Source of the DNA: Savagea serpentis
GTDB lineage: Bacteria; Bacillota; Bacilli; Bacillales_A; Planococcaceae
Assembly (NCBI RefSeq): GCF_015351395.1
Contig: NZ_JADKPV010000003.1
Location: forward strand, 164,618 to 228,617
Direction of reading: 5' to 3'
Length of the DNA: 64,000 bases
The notes beneath the pieces were generated by a model. That model was given only the letters and a program-made list of their open reading frames with translations. It searched no databases and was not told where the DNA came from. Each line of letters starts with the position of its first letter. Position 1 is the first letter of the stretch. This document shows positions 16,908 to 25,560 of this stretch, one piece after another. The translations under genes and the position numbers were made by a program.

Positions 16908-17939
16908 TTATTCATATTTCAATAACACTTTAGCTTCTTCTTTATTTTCACAAGAAGTAAATGCGTTCTCCCAATTGTCTAACGTTTGAATACTTGTAAT
17001 AATTGGTTTCAATTGAATTTCATTTTGTTCGTACAAGTTCATCACTTTTTCCCAAGTGGAAAATGAATGAGCCAGCGTTCCAAAGACTTGCAATTGTTTG
17101 TACGTAATTAAGTCAAAATCAAAGGAAAAAGCTTCTCCGACAATTCCAACTTGAATATGTTTTCCTAAAGGCTTCAATTGTTCAAAGCATGAACGAATCG
17201 CATGAGCAGATCCTGAACAATCAATGGTCACATCCACTCCTGCATTTTGGGTTAAGCGCTTAACCTCTGATGTTAAATCTTGCTTTTCTACATTAATATA
17301 ATGATGTACTCCCAATTGTTGCGCAATCGTCGTTCTCTTTTCATCAGCGTTCGTGCCAGTCATTATAATACGACAGCCTTTTAACTTTAATAAAGCTAAA
17401 GTTAATAAACCAATAGGTCCGGGTCCTGTCACTAACACAGTATCGCTAGCCTGAATTGTCGTTAATTCTTCCACCGCTTGCACAGCGCATGCTAAAGGCT
17501 CCGCGAGTGCTCCCTCTTCTAAACTGATATGATCAGGTAGCTTATAAAGGACTTGACTATTAATGGTGACGTATTTTGTAAACCCTCCATCTACACCATG
17601 TCCCATCCCTCGCCGCGTTTTACAGAACATATAAAAACCAGTACGACAGTAAGAACAAACTCCACATGTTTGCTCCGTAGATCCTAAAATAGCTACTCGA
17701 TCGCCGACTTGAATATGTTTAACATCTTCAGCAACACTTTCCACAATTCCTGAACTTTCATGGCCCAAAACGACAGGGGGATAACTTTTAAATGTATCAT
17801 GAAAAATATGCAAATCGGTTCCACATATACCTGTAAACGCAACTTTCACTTTCGCTTCTCCTAGGTTAAGCGCTTTCTCTTTGATGTTTAAAAGCTTAAT
17901 ATTCCCCTTACCTTCTTGCACTTTTACAATTGCTTTCAT
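16908..17939 (-). CDS. Zinc-dependent alcohol dehydrogenase (threonine/idonate dehydrogenase-like)
   Basis: First gene of the leftward catabolic operon. The 343-residue medium-chain dehydrogenase has GICGTDLHIFHD and GHESSG (catalytic zinc site), structural-zinc cysteines in QTCGVCSYCRTGFYMFC, and a GPGPIG nucleotide loop. It groups with threonine 3-dehydrogenase, L-idonate 5-dehydrogenase and butanediol dehydrogenases and differs clearly from the sorbitol-type enzyme further down, so the operon has two oxidation steps on hydroxyl groups. ATG at 17939 follows AAAGGAG. The gene carries two further operator-like palindromes inside its coding sequence. Confidence 0.85.
   Translation of the reverse strand: MKAIVKVQEGKGNIKLLNIKEKALNLGEAKVKVAFTGICGTDLHIFHDTFKSYPPVVLGHESSGIVESVAEDVKHIQVGDRVAILGSTEQTCGVCSYCRTGFYMFCKTRRGMGHGVDGGFTKYVTINSQVLYKLPDHISLEEGALAEPLACAVQAVEELTTIQASDTVLVTGPGPIGLLTLALLKLKGCRIIMTGTNADEKRTTIAQQLGVHHYINVEKQDLTSEVKRLTQNAGVDVTIDCSGSAHAIRSCFEQLKPLGKHIQVGIVGEAFSFDFDLITYKQLQVFGTLAHSFSTWEKVMNLYEQNEIQLKPIITSIQTLDNWENAFTSCENKEEAKVLLKYE
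17250..17265. promoter_or_regulatory. Perfect 16-bp LacI-type palindrome inside the alcohol dehydrogenase gene
   Basis: GGTTAAGCGCTTAACC is fully symmetric and matches the operator consensus seen at 17975 and 17864. It lies in codons for VKRLTQ. Confidence 0.5.
17864..17877. promoter_or_regulatory. LacI-type operator near the start of the alcohol dehydrogenase gene
   Basis: GGTTAAGCGCTTTC, 62 nt inside the first gene of the operon and about 111 nt from the promoter-proximal copy. That spacing would allow a repressor to bridge two sites. Confidence 0.45.
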
Positions 17940-17974
17940 GAATTCACTCCTTTTATAGAAAATAAGCACCTATT

Positions 17975-17988
17975 GGTAAAGCGCTTTC
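17975..17988. promoter_or_regulatory. Promoter-proximal operator of the TRAP/transketolase operon
   Basis: GGTAAAGCGCTTTC lies about 8-21 nt downstream of the predicted transcription start, a position that blocks transcription. It resembles both a LacI-family operator and a degenerate CcpA cre site. Confidence 0.6.
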
Positions 17989-18002
17989 TTTATGTTGAAT
18001 TC

Positions 18003-18031
18003 ATTTTATCTTTACTTTCTGAAAAATGCAA
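18003..18031 (-). promoter_or_regulatory. Sigma-A promoter of the TRAP/transketolase operon
   Basis: Read leftward: TTGCAT (18026-18031), 17 nt, TAAAAT (18003-18008). The operator at 17975-17988 follows directly, and the first ribosome site AAAGGAG comes 25 nt after that. Confidence 0.7.
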
Positions 18032-18125
18032 CACTTAATTTCATTTTATTTTAAAAGTGTTTCAAGTAACTATTTTCATGCTTTAAATTTACTTTATTCT
18101 ACTTCAGTTCTTTGTTATCTACATA

Positions 18126-18164
18126 CAAAAAAACCAGAATGACCGGTATTGGATCATTCTGGTT
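18126..18164 (-). terminator. Intrinsic terminator of the adhesin gene
   Basis: AACCAGAATGA pairs with TCATTCTGGTT; read leftward it is followed by seven T. Confidence 0.85.
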
Positions 18165-18193
18165 AAACTTATCGAATCTTGTAGCTGTTACGA

Positions 18194-21100
18194 TTATTCA
18201 TATTTACGCTGACGTACTACAAACAGTAAACCGATGAACATGAGCGCCAATCCTACATATTTCATCACTACATACAATTCTTCACCCGTCTGTGGTAACT
18301 TAGCGACCGTGTTCGTATTCGCTGGTTTTTGTTCATTTTGGATGACTTCTTCTCCACGTTCTTCTTCTGGAGTATTTGGTGTAGTTGGTTGAGAAGGCTG
18401 AACTTCTTCATTCTCCTCTTCCTCTTTTGGATCTTCTGGCGTTACAGTTACTGGTTTATCTTCTTCTTCCGGTTGTTCTGGTTCCACAATTTCCGGTTTA
18501 TCTTCTTCTTCTGGCTCTGTCGGCTCTGTTGGTTCTGTTGGTTCCGTTGGTTCTGTTGGTTCCGTCGGTTCTGTTGGCTCTACAGGTTCAGGTGTTGTTG
18601 GAGGAGTTCCACCGCCGCCACCGCCTGAAGAACGTTTCTTGTTTTCTACGGTAAGTTTCGTTACATTTTCTTTATCTGAAATGACAAAGTGTTGTTTTTC
18701 TTTATTTAATTGATATCCTTTAGGTGCTTTCGTCTCAAGGAAGTAGTACGTTCCGACAGATAAATTTTTGACAATAATTTTTCCGTCTTCTCCTGTAACA
18801 AATGATTTTTCTTCACCAATGATCACTTGAACGTCTTTACCATCCACTACTTGATACAATTCAAATTGCGCACCTGATAAGACACGATCGTGATTTTTCG
18901 AATCGACTTTTGTTAATTCCACTTCTGGCTTAGGCTCTTCTGGTTTAACAGGAGTTTCCTCTTTTTTATTTTCAATCGTCACCGTTTTGCCATCTTCAGC
19001 AACAACTGGCGCTTGTAACGGTTGATATCCTTCTAACGGAGCGACTTCTACAAAGACATATTCACCTTCTGGTAATTTTGTAAATGTAAGATTACCTGCT
19101 GCGTCTGTTTCACCTGTACGCACAACGTCACCATCTGTTGTTTGTAATTGGAATTGAACGCCTTGTAAAGGTTTTTTCGTTTCTGCATCAATCTTATGAA
19201 CTGCATACGTAAATGTTTTTTCGATTTCTACTACTTTTTCGTTCGTTACTGTGACTTTTCCATTTTGAACGTCATGTTTTTCATCTGATAATTTATAGCC
19301 TAGTGGTGCTTTTTTCTCGACGAAATAATACTCGCCTTCTGGTAAATCAGTGATGACAATTTTACCTTCTGCATTCGTCGTATACGTACCTTGACTTTCG
19401 TCTTGTTCATTAAACAATTCAAAAACTGCGCCTGCTAAAACAATCGTTTCATCTTTCGCATCTCGCTTTATTAACTCAATCTCATGATTTTGCTTTTGTT
19501 CTTCGTATGTGTTCGTAATCGTATAGCCATTTACTTTCGAAGTATAACCTTCTGGCACATTCACTTCTTTAATTGAATATTGGTATGTGTTACCTTTTGC
19601 ATCATACTTCGGTAATCCGCGAACAATTTTCGTCCAGTTTTCAGACGCTGTTACTTCATGCGCTTTACCAAATGGTTGTCCATTTTGGAATACTTGAACA
19701 GAAACTGCTTGAGGACGATGTTCGACTGAATCATTTTTCCACACTTTCGATACTTTAATATCTGTTTTTACTTCATCTTTTAAATGGTTAACAACGGTTA
19801 AAACTGTTCCTTTTGTTTCTTCAATGACGAAATAATAACGTTTGTTTGGATCTACATCGTACTTCGCATTATGTTCTCCGAGAATTTCTGTCGCATAGTA
19901 CACACCCGGCTCTAATTTTTCACCTTTGTCAGGATTCCAAATTGTTGCGACTCCGTTATGGTCTGTCGGATAAAGTGTTGTTGCAACTTCCTTACCTTGC
20001 TGGTTGAAAATTTTAAATTCAACGCCTTTAATCCCAGGACCGTTCACGTCCCCTTCAACTTTTACTATTTTCACAGTATTTGGTTTGTCATTTTTACCTC
20101 GATCCGCAATTCCTGAGGCCATATTTTTATACTCTGCATCTGAGCCAGCATTATATTTATCATTTGTAGCATCTCCGTGGTTGACCCATTTTGACACATT
20201 TTCGTTTGTGATTTTCGTTTTATAATTAATAACTCCACGATATCCACTTAAAGCATCGTTCGAAAATGTTACAGTAAATCTATTTAAATCATCATCTACT
20301 GCAATGCTAACTACTCCTTTATCTACACCTACACTACCCTCTTCCAAAATCGATACTTTAATCGACTCTGGAATAATTTCATGACCTGCACCTAACTGGT
20401 CTACATAGATTGTTTCTCCAAGGTTTGTTTTTAAATCTCCGTTAATTTCAACAATCCATGGCATCGTACCATCTAAACTCGGCTGACTTTGAGCAGGAAA
20501 CTTTTGAAGATCTCGATATGTTTGGTGTTGGGATGGTCCACTACCTGGTATTCCAGGGATAATAACTTGTGTATTATTCGTGAAGATATCTCCTTCACTT
20601 TCAAATGTAAATGAACCTTCTTCTTCTTGCGGCTCTAAATTTCCGCTATCTTTCGTCGGAAAATACATTGTTTCATACCAAATTTCACCTGAAACTTCTT
20701 TCGCATCTTTTACTTTTTGAGTAAATACACAATATAACGTGTAGTTTGATGGAGTACAGACTAAATACTCTCCTGCAAGCGTATTTCTTGGTGCTGATAA
20801 TTCTTTTGGCAATTGAATTGTAAAAGAGTCACCAGGTTTATAGCTGCCGTCTGAAATAGACCAATTAATATCAACACGCGCTAAACCACCATTACTTAAT
20901 GGTTCTACTTTCGGATTCAAAGTAATAGAATCGATTGGCTTTTTAGCGTTTGTGCTTTTCGTTTCAATAGTAGCTGTTGTTACAGAAGACGTCATGTCTT
21001 CCTCCACAGTTTCTACTGGCACTTGCTTTTCTGGCACAGTCTCAACCTTTTCGGTTTCTTCTTTTTGAGGTGGATCTGTTCCTGAAGTTTGTTCAGGTGT

Positions 21101-21379
21101 CGGTTCCACTACAATTTCCTCTTCTTTTTGAATCGGTTCAAACACTTCTTCCGATTCCATCATTTCTTCTTCTGGAGGAGTTATCGATTGTTCATCTACT
21201 AATTCCTCATCATCTTCTGTAACTTCTTCATTGTCCATCATTTCTAGTTGTTCTACGATCTCTTGCTCTACTGACTCTTCTAATGTCGCAGCAGATACAG
21301 TTAGCGCACTTAGTGGGCCTAAAATTAATTGGCCGACTAAAAAGATTGTAAGAATCAACATATTCCCATACTTGTTCAT
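18194..21379 (-). CDS. LPXTG-anchored adhesin with SpaA/Cna-B repeats (MSCRAMM type)
   Basis: A 1061-residue secreted surface protein covalently linked to peptidoglycan by sortase. In order: signal peptide (to about residue 31), a very acidic Glu-rich linker (about 32-140), an adhesin-type beta-sandwich region (about 150-430, YKPGDSFTIQLPKEL), five Cna-B/SpaA-like modules (about 435-920) with Lys and Glu positions suited to isopeptide bonds, a wall-spanning Pro/Glu region with seven TEP units, and the sorting signal LPQTGEE, membrane span and RQRKYE tail. ATG at 21379 follows AAAGGTAGG. It probably binds host or environmental polymers; the ligand is unknown. It is alone, with its own terminator. 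Confidence 0.9.
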   Translation of the reverse strand: MNKYGNMLILTIFLVGQLILGPLSALTVSAATLEESVEQEIVEQLEMMDNEEVTEDDEELVDEQSITPPEEEMMESEEVFEPIQKEEEIVVEPTPEQTSGTDPPQKEETEKVETVPEKQVPVETVEEDMTSSVTTATIETKSTNAKKPIDSITLNPKVEPLSNGGLARVDINWSISDGSYKPGDSFTIQLPKELSAPRNTLAGEYLVCTPSNYTLYCVFTQKVKDAKEVSGEIWYETMYFPTKDSGNLEPQEEEGSFTFESEGDIFTNNTQVIIPGIPGSGPSQHQTYRDLQKFPAQSQPSLDGTMPWIVEINGDLKTNLGETIYVDQLGAGHEIIPESIKVSILEEGSVGVDKGVVSIAVDDDLNRFTVTFSNDALSGYRGVINYKTKITNENVSKWVNHGDATNDKYNAGSDAEYKNMASGIADRGKNDKPNTVKIVKVEGDVNGPGIKGVEFKIFNQQGKEVATTLYPTDHNGVATIWNPDKGEKLEPGVYYATEILGEHNAKYDVDPNKRYYFVIEETKGTVLTVVNHLKDEVKTDIKVSKVWKNDSVEHRPQAVSVQVFQNGQPFGKAHEVTASENWTKIVRGLPKYDAKGNTYQYSIKEVNVPEGYTSKVNGYTITNTYEEQKQNHEIELIKRDAKDETIVLAGAVFELFNEQDESQGTYTTNAEGKIVITDLPEGEYYFVEKKAPLGYKLSDEKHDVQNGKVTVTNEKVVEIEKTFTYAVHKIDAETKKPLQGVQFQLQTTDGDVVRTGETDAAGNLTFTKLPEGEYVFVEVAPLEGYQPLQAPVVAEDGKTVTIENKKEETPVKPEEPKPEVELTKVDSKNHDRVLSGAQFELYQVVDGKDVQVIIGEEKSFVTGEDGKIIVKNLSVGTYYFLETKAPKGYQLNKEKQHFVISDKENVTKLTVENKKRSSGGGGGGTPPTTPEPVEPTEPTEPTEPTEPTEPTEPTEPEEEDKPEIVEPEQPEEEDKPVTVTPEDPKEEEENEEVQPSQPTTPNTPEEERGEEVIQNEQKPANTNTVAKLPQTGEELYVVMKYVGLALMFIGLLFVVRQRKYE
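18513..18575. repeat. Seven 9-bp tandem repeats in the wall-spanning region
   Basis: Units of GGYTCYGTY encode TEP on the minus strand. Synonymous variation between units shows the array is not freshly expanded, but copy number could vary by slippage. Confidence 0.8.
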
Positions 21380-21774
21380 TAGGTTCCTACCTTTCGATAT
21401 AATATTCAAACAAAGATCAAGTGCATCCCTTCGCTTGCTTGTCTTTCTATATCGTACAACTCATCTAATGAACATTAGGTAAACAAAAATTAAACGATAA
21501 TTATTGTTTATATCATTCAATAAAATGGGGAATTTACATAATTTATTTTTCTGAAAATTTCTTCTTTATAAGAAGAATCTTGTCATACCAATCTGTTTTA
21601 TTTTTATTTTAATATTCTGATTATACTTTCTTTTTTGAATCATTCCTTTCGACATTTGACGTTTGGGAATGATTGAAATTATTTTACATAAAACGTTAAT
21701 TAGAAAACTGATATGTATCGCATTTTGTTCAGCTTTTGTTCATTCAGAAATTTCCTCCTCAATAGAAAGCAAAT
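21380..21774. other. Intergenic region upstream of the adhesin
   Basis: About 395 nt of very AT-rich DNA. It holds the adhesin ribosome site and a perfect small palindrome CTAATGAACATTAG (21465-21478) that could be an operator. I find no convincing -35/-10 pair and no gene. Confidence 0.5.
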
Positions 21775-21805
21775 AAAAAGAGCAATCCCGAAGATTGCTC
21801 TTTTT
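21775..21805. terminator. Bidirectional terminator after oppA
   Basis: AAAAAGAGCAATC and GATTGCTCTTTTT around CCGAA; it ends the opp operon, and A-runs on the far side make it symmetric. Confidence 0.9.
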
Positions 21806-21811
21806 ATAAGA

Positions 21812-23617
21812 TTATTCTGTAACTCCAATTTCGTATAATTGAATCTCCGAAGTCGGATCAATGGTATAGTTTGTTACACGTTTATTGACACCGTGAACTG
21901 CATAACGGTAAAGTGTCGGTGCGACAGGCACTTCCTCTACCATTAATTCTTGCCACTTGTTATACACATCACGGCGATAGTCTTCATCAAACGCTTCTGG
22001 TGAGTTACCCGCTTCTAAAAGCTTATCGTTTTCTTCACTTGCGTAACGTGTATAGTTGAATTTCGCTGTACGTCCGTACAATCCTTCTGGATCTGGGTCC
22101 GTACCTGTTCCCCAAGCTCCTTGATAAATATCGATATTCGGATCATCTTTTTCAAGCATGTCGTAGAAAGAGTTAAACTCATGTAAACGGCCGTTCGTTA
22201 ACTGAACTTTAATCCCGACATCTTCCCAGTTTTGAATATACGCTTGTGCAAGAGGTTCAGCGATATCTCCACCTGACATCGAAGCGAAGTTGACTACAAA
22301 TTCGTTGCCGTCTGGATCTTCACGGAAGCCGTCTCCATCGACATCGATATATCCTGCGTCATCTAATAATTTCTTCGCTTTTTCCGGATCGTACGCACGT
22401 CCTTTATTGCTTGCATCATGGAATGTTTCAAAGAATGGGATAATGAGTGTCGTTGCTGGCGTACGTAATCCATAATAAAATTTCTGTCCGATTGCTTCAT
22501 TGTTCATCGCATGCCACATTGCTTGGCGTACACGTTTGTCCGCTAATTTTGCATCGGGATCTGGAACGTTTTGTTTCGTTTCTTCATCCCATTTTCCTAA
22601 TTTAAATCCAACATAGGTATATGAATTTTGAAGTGTCGCAAGCAATTCTGCATTTTCAATATCGATCATACGCTCATATTGGTCTGTCGGTAACTCCGGT
22701 GCCACGTCAATGTCACCTCGTTTTAAAGCATCGATCGCGGAAGCTACTGAAACGACTTTCAAGGCTACATTTTTAAGCGCTGGTTCACCTCGCCAATAGT
22801 CGTCGTTACGGTCATAAAGCACAGACTCTCCCGGTACGATTTTCGATACTTTGTAAGGGCCAAATCCGATTGGTGACGTGCGAATTTTCTCTGAAGAAAC
22901 GAGATCTTCCATCGTCAATTCACCTTTCGTTACGTCACCTACGTAATGGCGGGGTGTCGCCGAATCCCAAATCCCTTGAAGCAATGACGGCGCAGGCTCC
23001 TTGTACGTAATCGTCAACTCTTTATCGTTAATGATTTCGATACCTGAAATCGTATCTGCTTCACCATTATGGTATTCTTCCATTCCTTCTACATTCGAAA
23101 TCATAAAGCTATAACGAGTTCCTGTATAGTCTGGGTGACCTAACAATTCATAAGAGTAAAGTAAGTCAGTCGATTTTACAGGTTCACCGTCATGCCAGTT
23201 TACACCGTCACGAATTTTGATTGTGATTGTTTTATTATCTTCTGATAACTCGTATTCTGCTGCTCCTGTATTCGTAATCATATAGTCACCGTCACGGTCG
23301 AATAAGTTCTCATCGAACCATTTCATAACATCAGCATCCGGCTTCCCTTCATAGAACACTTTATTTAGTGTTCCTTCGAATGGTGAGTCCGAAATTAAAC
23401 CGACTGTTAATTCACCATCTTTCACTGCCTCGCCATCATTACTTACCGTTTGTGGAAATTGTGCTTCCACATCTTCGACGAACAATTCATCTTTGCCTTT
23501 TCCTTTGTCTTGATCCTTGTCTGTTTTTTTCGCTTCATCGTCGCCACTACATGCCGCTAAAAGCAATGTAAGAGCCATCATTAAACTAGCGAAAAGAAGA
23601 AACCTTTTCTTTGACAT
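21812..23617 (-). CDS. oppA: Oligopeptide ABC transporter substrate-binding lipoprotein (OppA-like)
   Basis: A 601-residue SBP family 5 lipoprotein. Signal peptide with lipobox LLLAACSG, then the peptide-binding fold; KTITIKIRDGVNWHDGEPVK is the family signature. ATG at 23617 has AAAAGGAGG upstream; the 44 codons before it overlap oppC and are not translated. It is the last gene of the operon (D-F-B-C-A), as in several Bacillales. It captures oligopeptides or related solutes outside the cell. Confidence 0.9.
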   Translation of the reverse strand: MSKKRFLLFASLMMALTLLLAACSGDDEAKKTDKDQDKGKGKDELFVEDVEAQFPQTVSNDGEAVKDGELTVGLISDSPFEGTLNKVFYEGKPDADVMKWFDENLFDRDGDYMITNTGAAEYELSEDNKTITIKIRDGVNWHDGEPVKSTDLLYSYELLGHPDYTGTRYSFMISNVEGMEEYHNGEADTISGIEIINDKELTITYKEPAPSLLQGIWDSATPRHYVGDVTKGELTMEDLVSSEKIRTSPIGFGPYKVSKIVPGESVLYDRNDDYWRGEPALKNVALKVVSVASAIDALKRGDIDVAPELPTDQYERMIDIENAELLATLQNSYTYVGFKLGKWDEETKQNVPDPDAKLADKRVRQAMWHAMNNEAIGQKFYYGLRTPATTLIIPFFETFHDASNKGRAYDPEKAKKLLDDAGYIDVDGDGFREDPDGNEFVVNFASMSGGDIAEPLAQAYIQNWEDVGIKVQLTNGRLHEFNSFYDMLEKDDPNIDIYQGAWGTGTDPDPEGLYGRTAKFNYTRYASEENDKLLEAGNSPEAFDEDYRRDVYNKWQELMVEEVPVAPTLYRYAVHGVNKRVTNYTIDPTSEIQLYEIGVTE

Positions 23618-23637
23618 ATAATTACCTCCTTTTGATT

Positions 23638-24561
23638 TTACGCTAAGCGTTGTCTTGCGTCGGATGCACGTTTTACCGCTTGACCGACATAATTTATACT
23701 CAACATCATTACTAAAATAAGCAATGCTGCTGGTAACCATACCCACCACTTCGTCGAGATAACATCCGGGTTTTTCGCAAGTGCGATCAATGTTCCAAGT
23801 GATGGCGTTCCTGTCGGAAGACCGAACCCAAGGAAGGTAAGCCCTGTTTCAAGCCCGATATTACCTGCAAGTGTTAAAGTCATGTTAACGATGACTAAGG
23901 AGCTTAAGTTCGGGAACATTTCGAAGAGCATAATTTTCCAATCCGGTGTGCCGAGCGTTTTCGATGCGTTAATGTAATCGAGTTCGCGCTCTGCAAGCCC
24001 TTTCGACCGAATCAACCTAGCTTTCCCAAACCAGGAAAACAAACTCATAATGAAGATGAAACTCGCCACGGAATAGTTCGGTACGATGACGACGAATACG
24101 ATGATGAACATCAAAGACGGCAAGACCATTAAGAAGTCAATAATCCGCATAATAATGTTATCAACGATTCCACCGTAATACCCCGCAATTAAACCGACCG
24201 TCAATCCATAAATCGCTGCGAGTAATGTGACGGCGATTCCGATTGTGAAAGAGTTTCGTGCTCCGAGCATAAGTTGTCCAAATACATCTCGCCCCCCATC
24301 ATCCGTCCCTAACCAATTGTCCGCAGACGGACTATTATAAATATTGAAAGGATCTACACGTTTCACAGATGCCTCATCGATAAATAACGGTGATATATAA
24401 GCTGTCATTAAAATAATGATAAGCAGAATAAATGAGATAAATGCGACTTTATCGCTTTTAATCTCACGCCACACTACTTTCAGAAAAGATGGGTTATTTT
24501 TCTTTTCTCTCGCCATGAGCTCTCTTTTTTCTTCGAGTAGCTGTTGTTCTAATTCTTTCAT
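23638..24561 (-). CDS. oppC: Oligopeptide ABC transporter permease (OppC)
   Basis: A 307-residue permease with about six spans, a long charged cytoplasmic N-terminus and the OppC-type extra N-terminal domain. The NWLGTDDGGRDVFGQLMLGAR stretch and the EAA loop (AERELDYINASKTLGTPDW) that contacts the ATPases are present. GGAGGG lies 10 nt before the ATG. The stop is 21 nt from the oppA start. Confidence 0.92.
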   Translation of the reverse strand: MKELEQQLLEEKRELMAREKKNNPSFLKVVWREIKSDKVAFISFILLIIILMTAYISPLFIDEASVKRVDPFNIYNSPSADNWLGTDDGGRDVFGQLMLGARNSFTIGIAVTLLAAIYGLTVGLIAGYYGGIVDNIIMRIIDFLMVLPSLMFIIVFVVIVPNYSVASFIFIMSLFSWFGKARLIRSKGLAERELDYINASKTLGTPDWKIMLFEMFPNLSSLVIVNMTLTLAGNIGLETGLTFLGFGLPTGTPSLGTLIALAKNPDVISTKWWVWLPAALLILVMMLSINYVGQAVKRASDARQRLA

Positions 24562-24591
24562 TGTTCATCGTCCCTCCTCTCATCCTATTCA

Positions 24592-25560
24592 TTAATCAAT
24601 TCGAATACGTGGGTCAACGATACTTAAAATAATGTCTGAAAGCATCGTTCCGACAATAACTGCCGCTCCTGAAATCATCACGAGAGCTGTTACAACTTGG
24701 AAGTCACGTAACATAATAGAGTTTAAAAATAGTTGTCCGAGCCCTGGATAACTGAAGATCGTTTCGATAAAGATAGAACCTCCGATTAAGCCAGTAATCT
24801 CGTAACCGAGGAATGAAGCGATTGGTAAAAGGGAGTTACGTAAAATGTGACGTGTATACACATGGTTTTCTGGAACTCCTTTCGCCCGTGCTGTTTTGAC
24901 GAAATCTTTAAACTTCGTATCGATAATGTCGTTACGTAAATATTGAATCGTACTGTACGTCATGAGAAGAGCCCCTGACAATACAGGTAATACTAAATGT
25001 TTCACCTTACTGATGTAGTAATCGAACGTTCCTCCTTCTGCTCGTATGTCGACACTCCCTCCGATTGGGAACCAACCGAGTTGAAAGCTGAAGACGAAAA
25101 GCATTAAAAGAGCGAAGACGAACATCGGTGTAGCGAATGAAACGTAGTTATAGGTGACGATTAATTTGTCCGCCCAGGAGTCTTGCCATCTTCCCGCAAT
25201 AATTCCGAGTGGAATCGCGATGAGATAGGTGACGAGCAATGTCACACCTGCAAGTAACAACGTATTCGACAATCGGTCTTTCAACAATACGGTGACTGGT
25301 TGCTTATGCGTGTATGACATTCCCAAATCCCCTTGCAAAGCTTTACTCACCCAACGACCGTACTGTTGATACCACGGGTCATTTAAGCCGAATTTTTCAC
25401 GAATTTTTTCTTCTTGTTCAGGTGAGACGTTCGGATTGTTTTGGAAAGCTCCCGTAACAGCGTCTCCTGGCATTGCAGAGGCAAGGAAGAAAACGATAAT
25501 ACTAAGTAAAATTAATTGCGGAATCATGACGAGCGAACGTCTCAAAATAAATTGAATCAT
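24592..25560 (-). CDS. oppB: Oligopeptide ABC transporter permease (OppB)
   Basis: A 322-residue permease with six spans. The N-terminal ILRRSLVMIPQLILLSIIVF and the EAA loop (VKTARAKGVPENHVYTRHIL) are typical of OppB/DppB. Its ATG overlaps the stop of the preceding ATPase gene by four bases. Confidence 0.92.
   Translation of the reverse strand: MIQFILRRSLVMIPQLILLSIIVFFLASAMPGDAVTGAFQNNPNVSPEQEEKIREKFGLNDPWYQQYGRWVSKALQGDLGMSYTHKQPVTVLLKDRLSNTLLLAGVTLLVTYLIAIPLGIIAGRWQDSWADKLIVTYNYVSFATPMFVFALLMLFVFSFQLGWFPIGGSVDIRAEGGTFDYYISKVKHLVLPVLSGALLMTYSTIQYLRNDIIDTKFKDFVKTARAKGVPENHVYTRHILRNSLLPIASFLGYEITGLIGGSIFIETIFSYPGLGQLFLNSIMLRDFQVVTALVMISGAAVIVGTMLSDIILSIVDPRIRID

Noticed and set aside
6459..17939. 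Assignment of the transketolase operon to the sulfo-TK pathway of sulfoquinovose
   Set aside because: Split transketolase, GabD-like enzyme and TRAP system fit, but no sulfoquinovosidase, sulfofructose isomerase or sulfoacetaldehyde reductase is present, and the polyol dehydrogenases and PFK do not belong to it.
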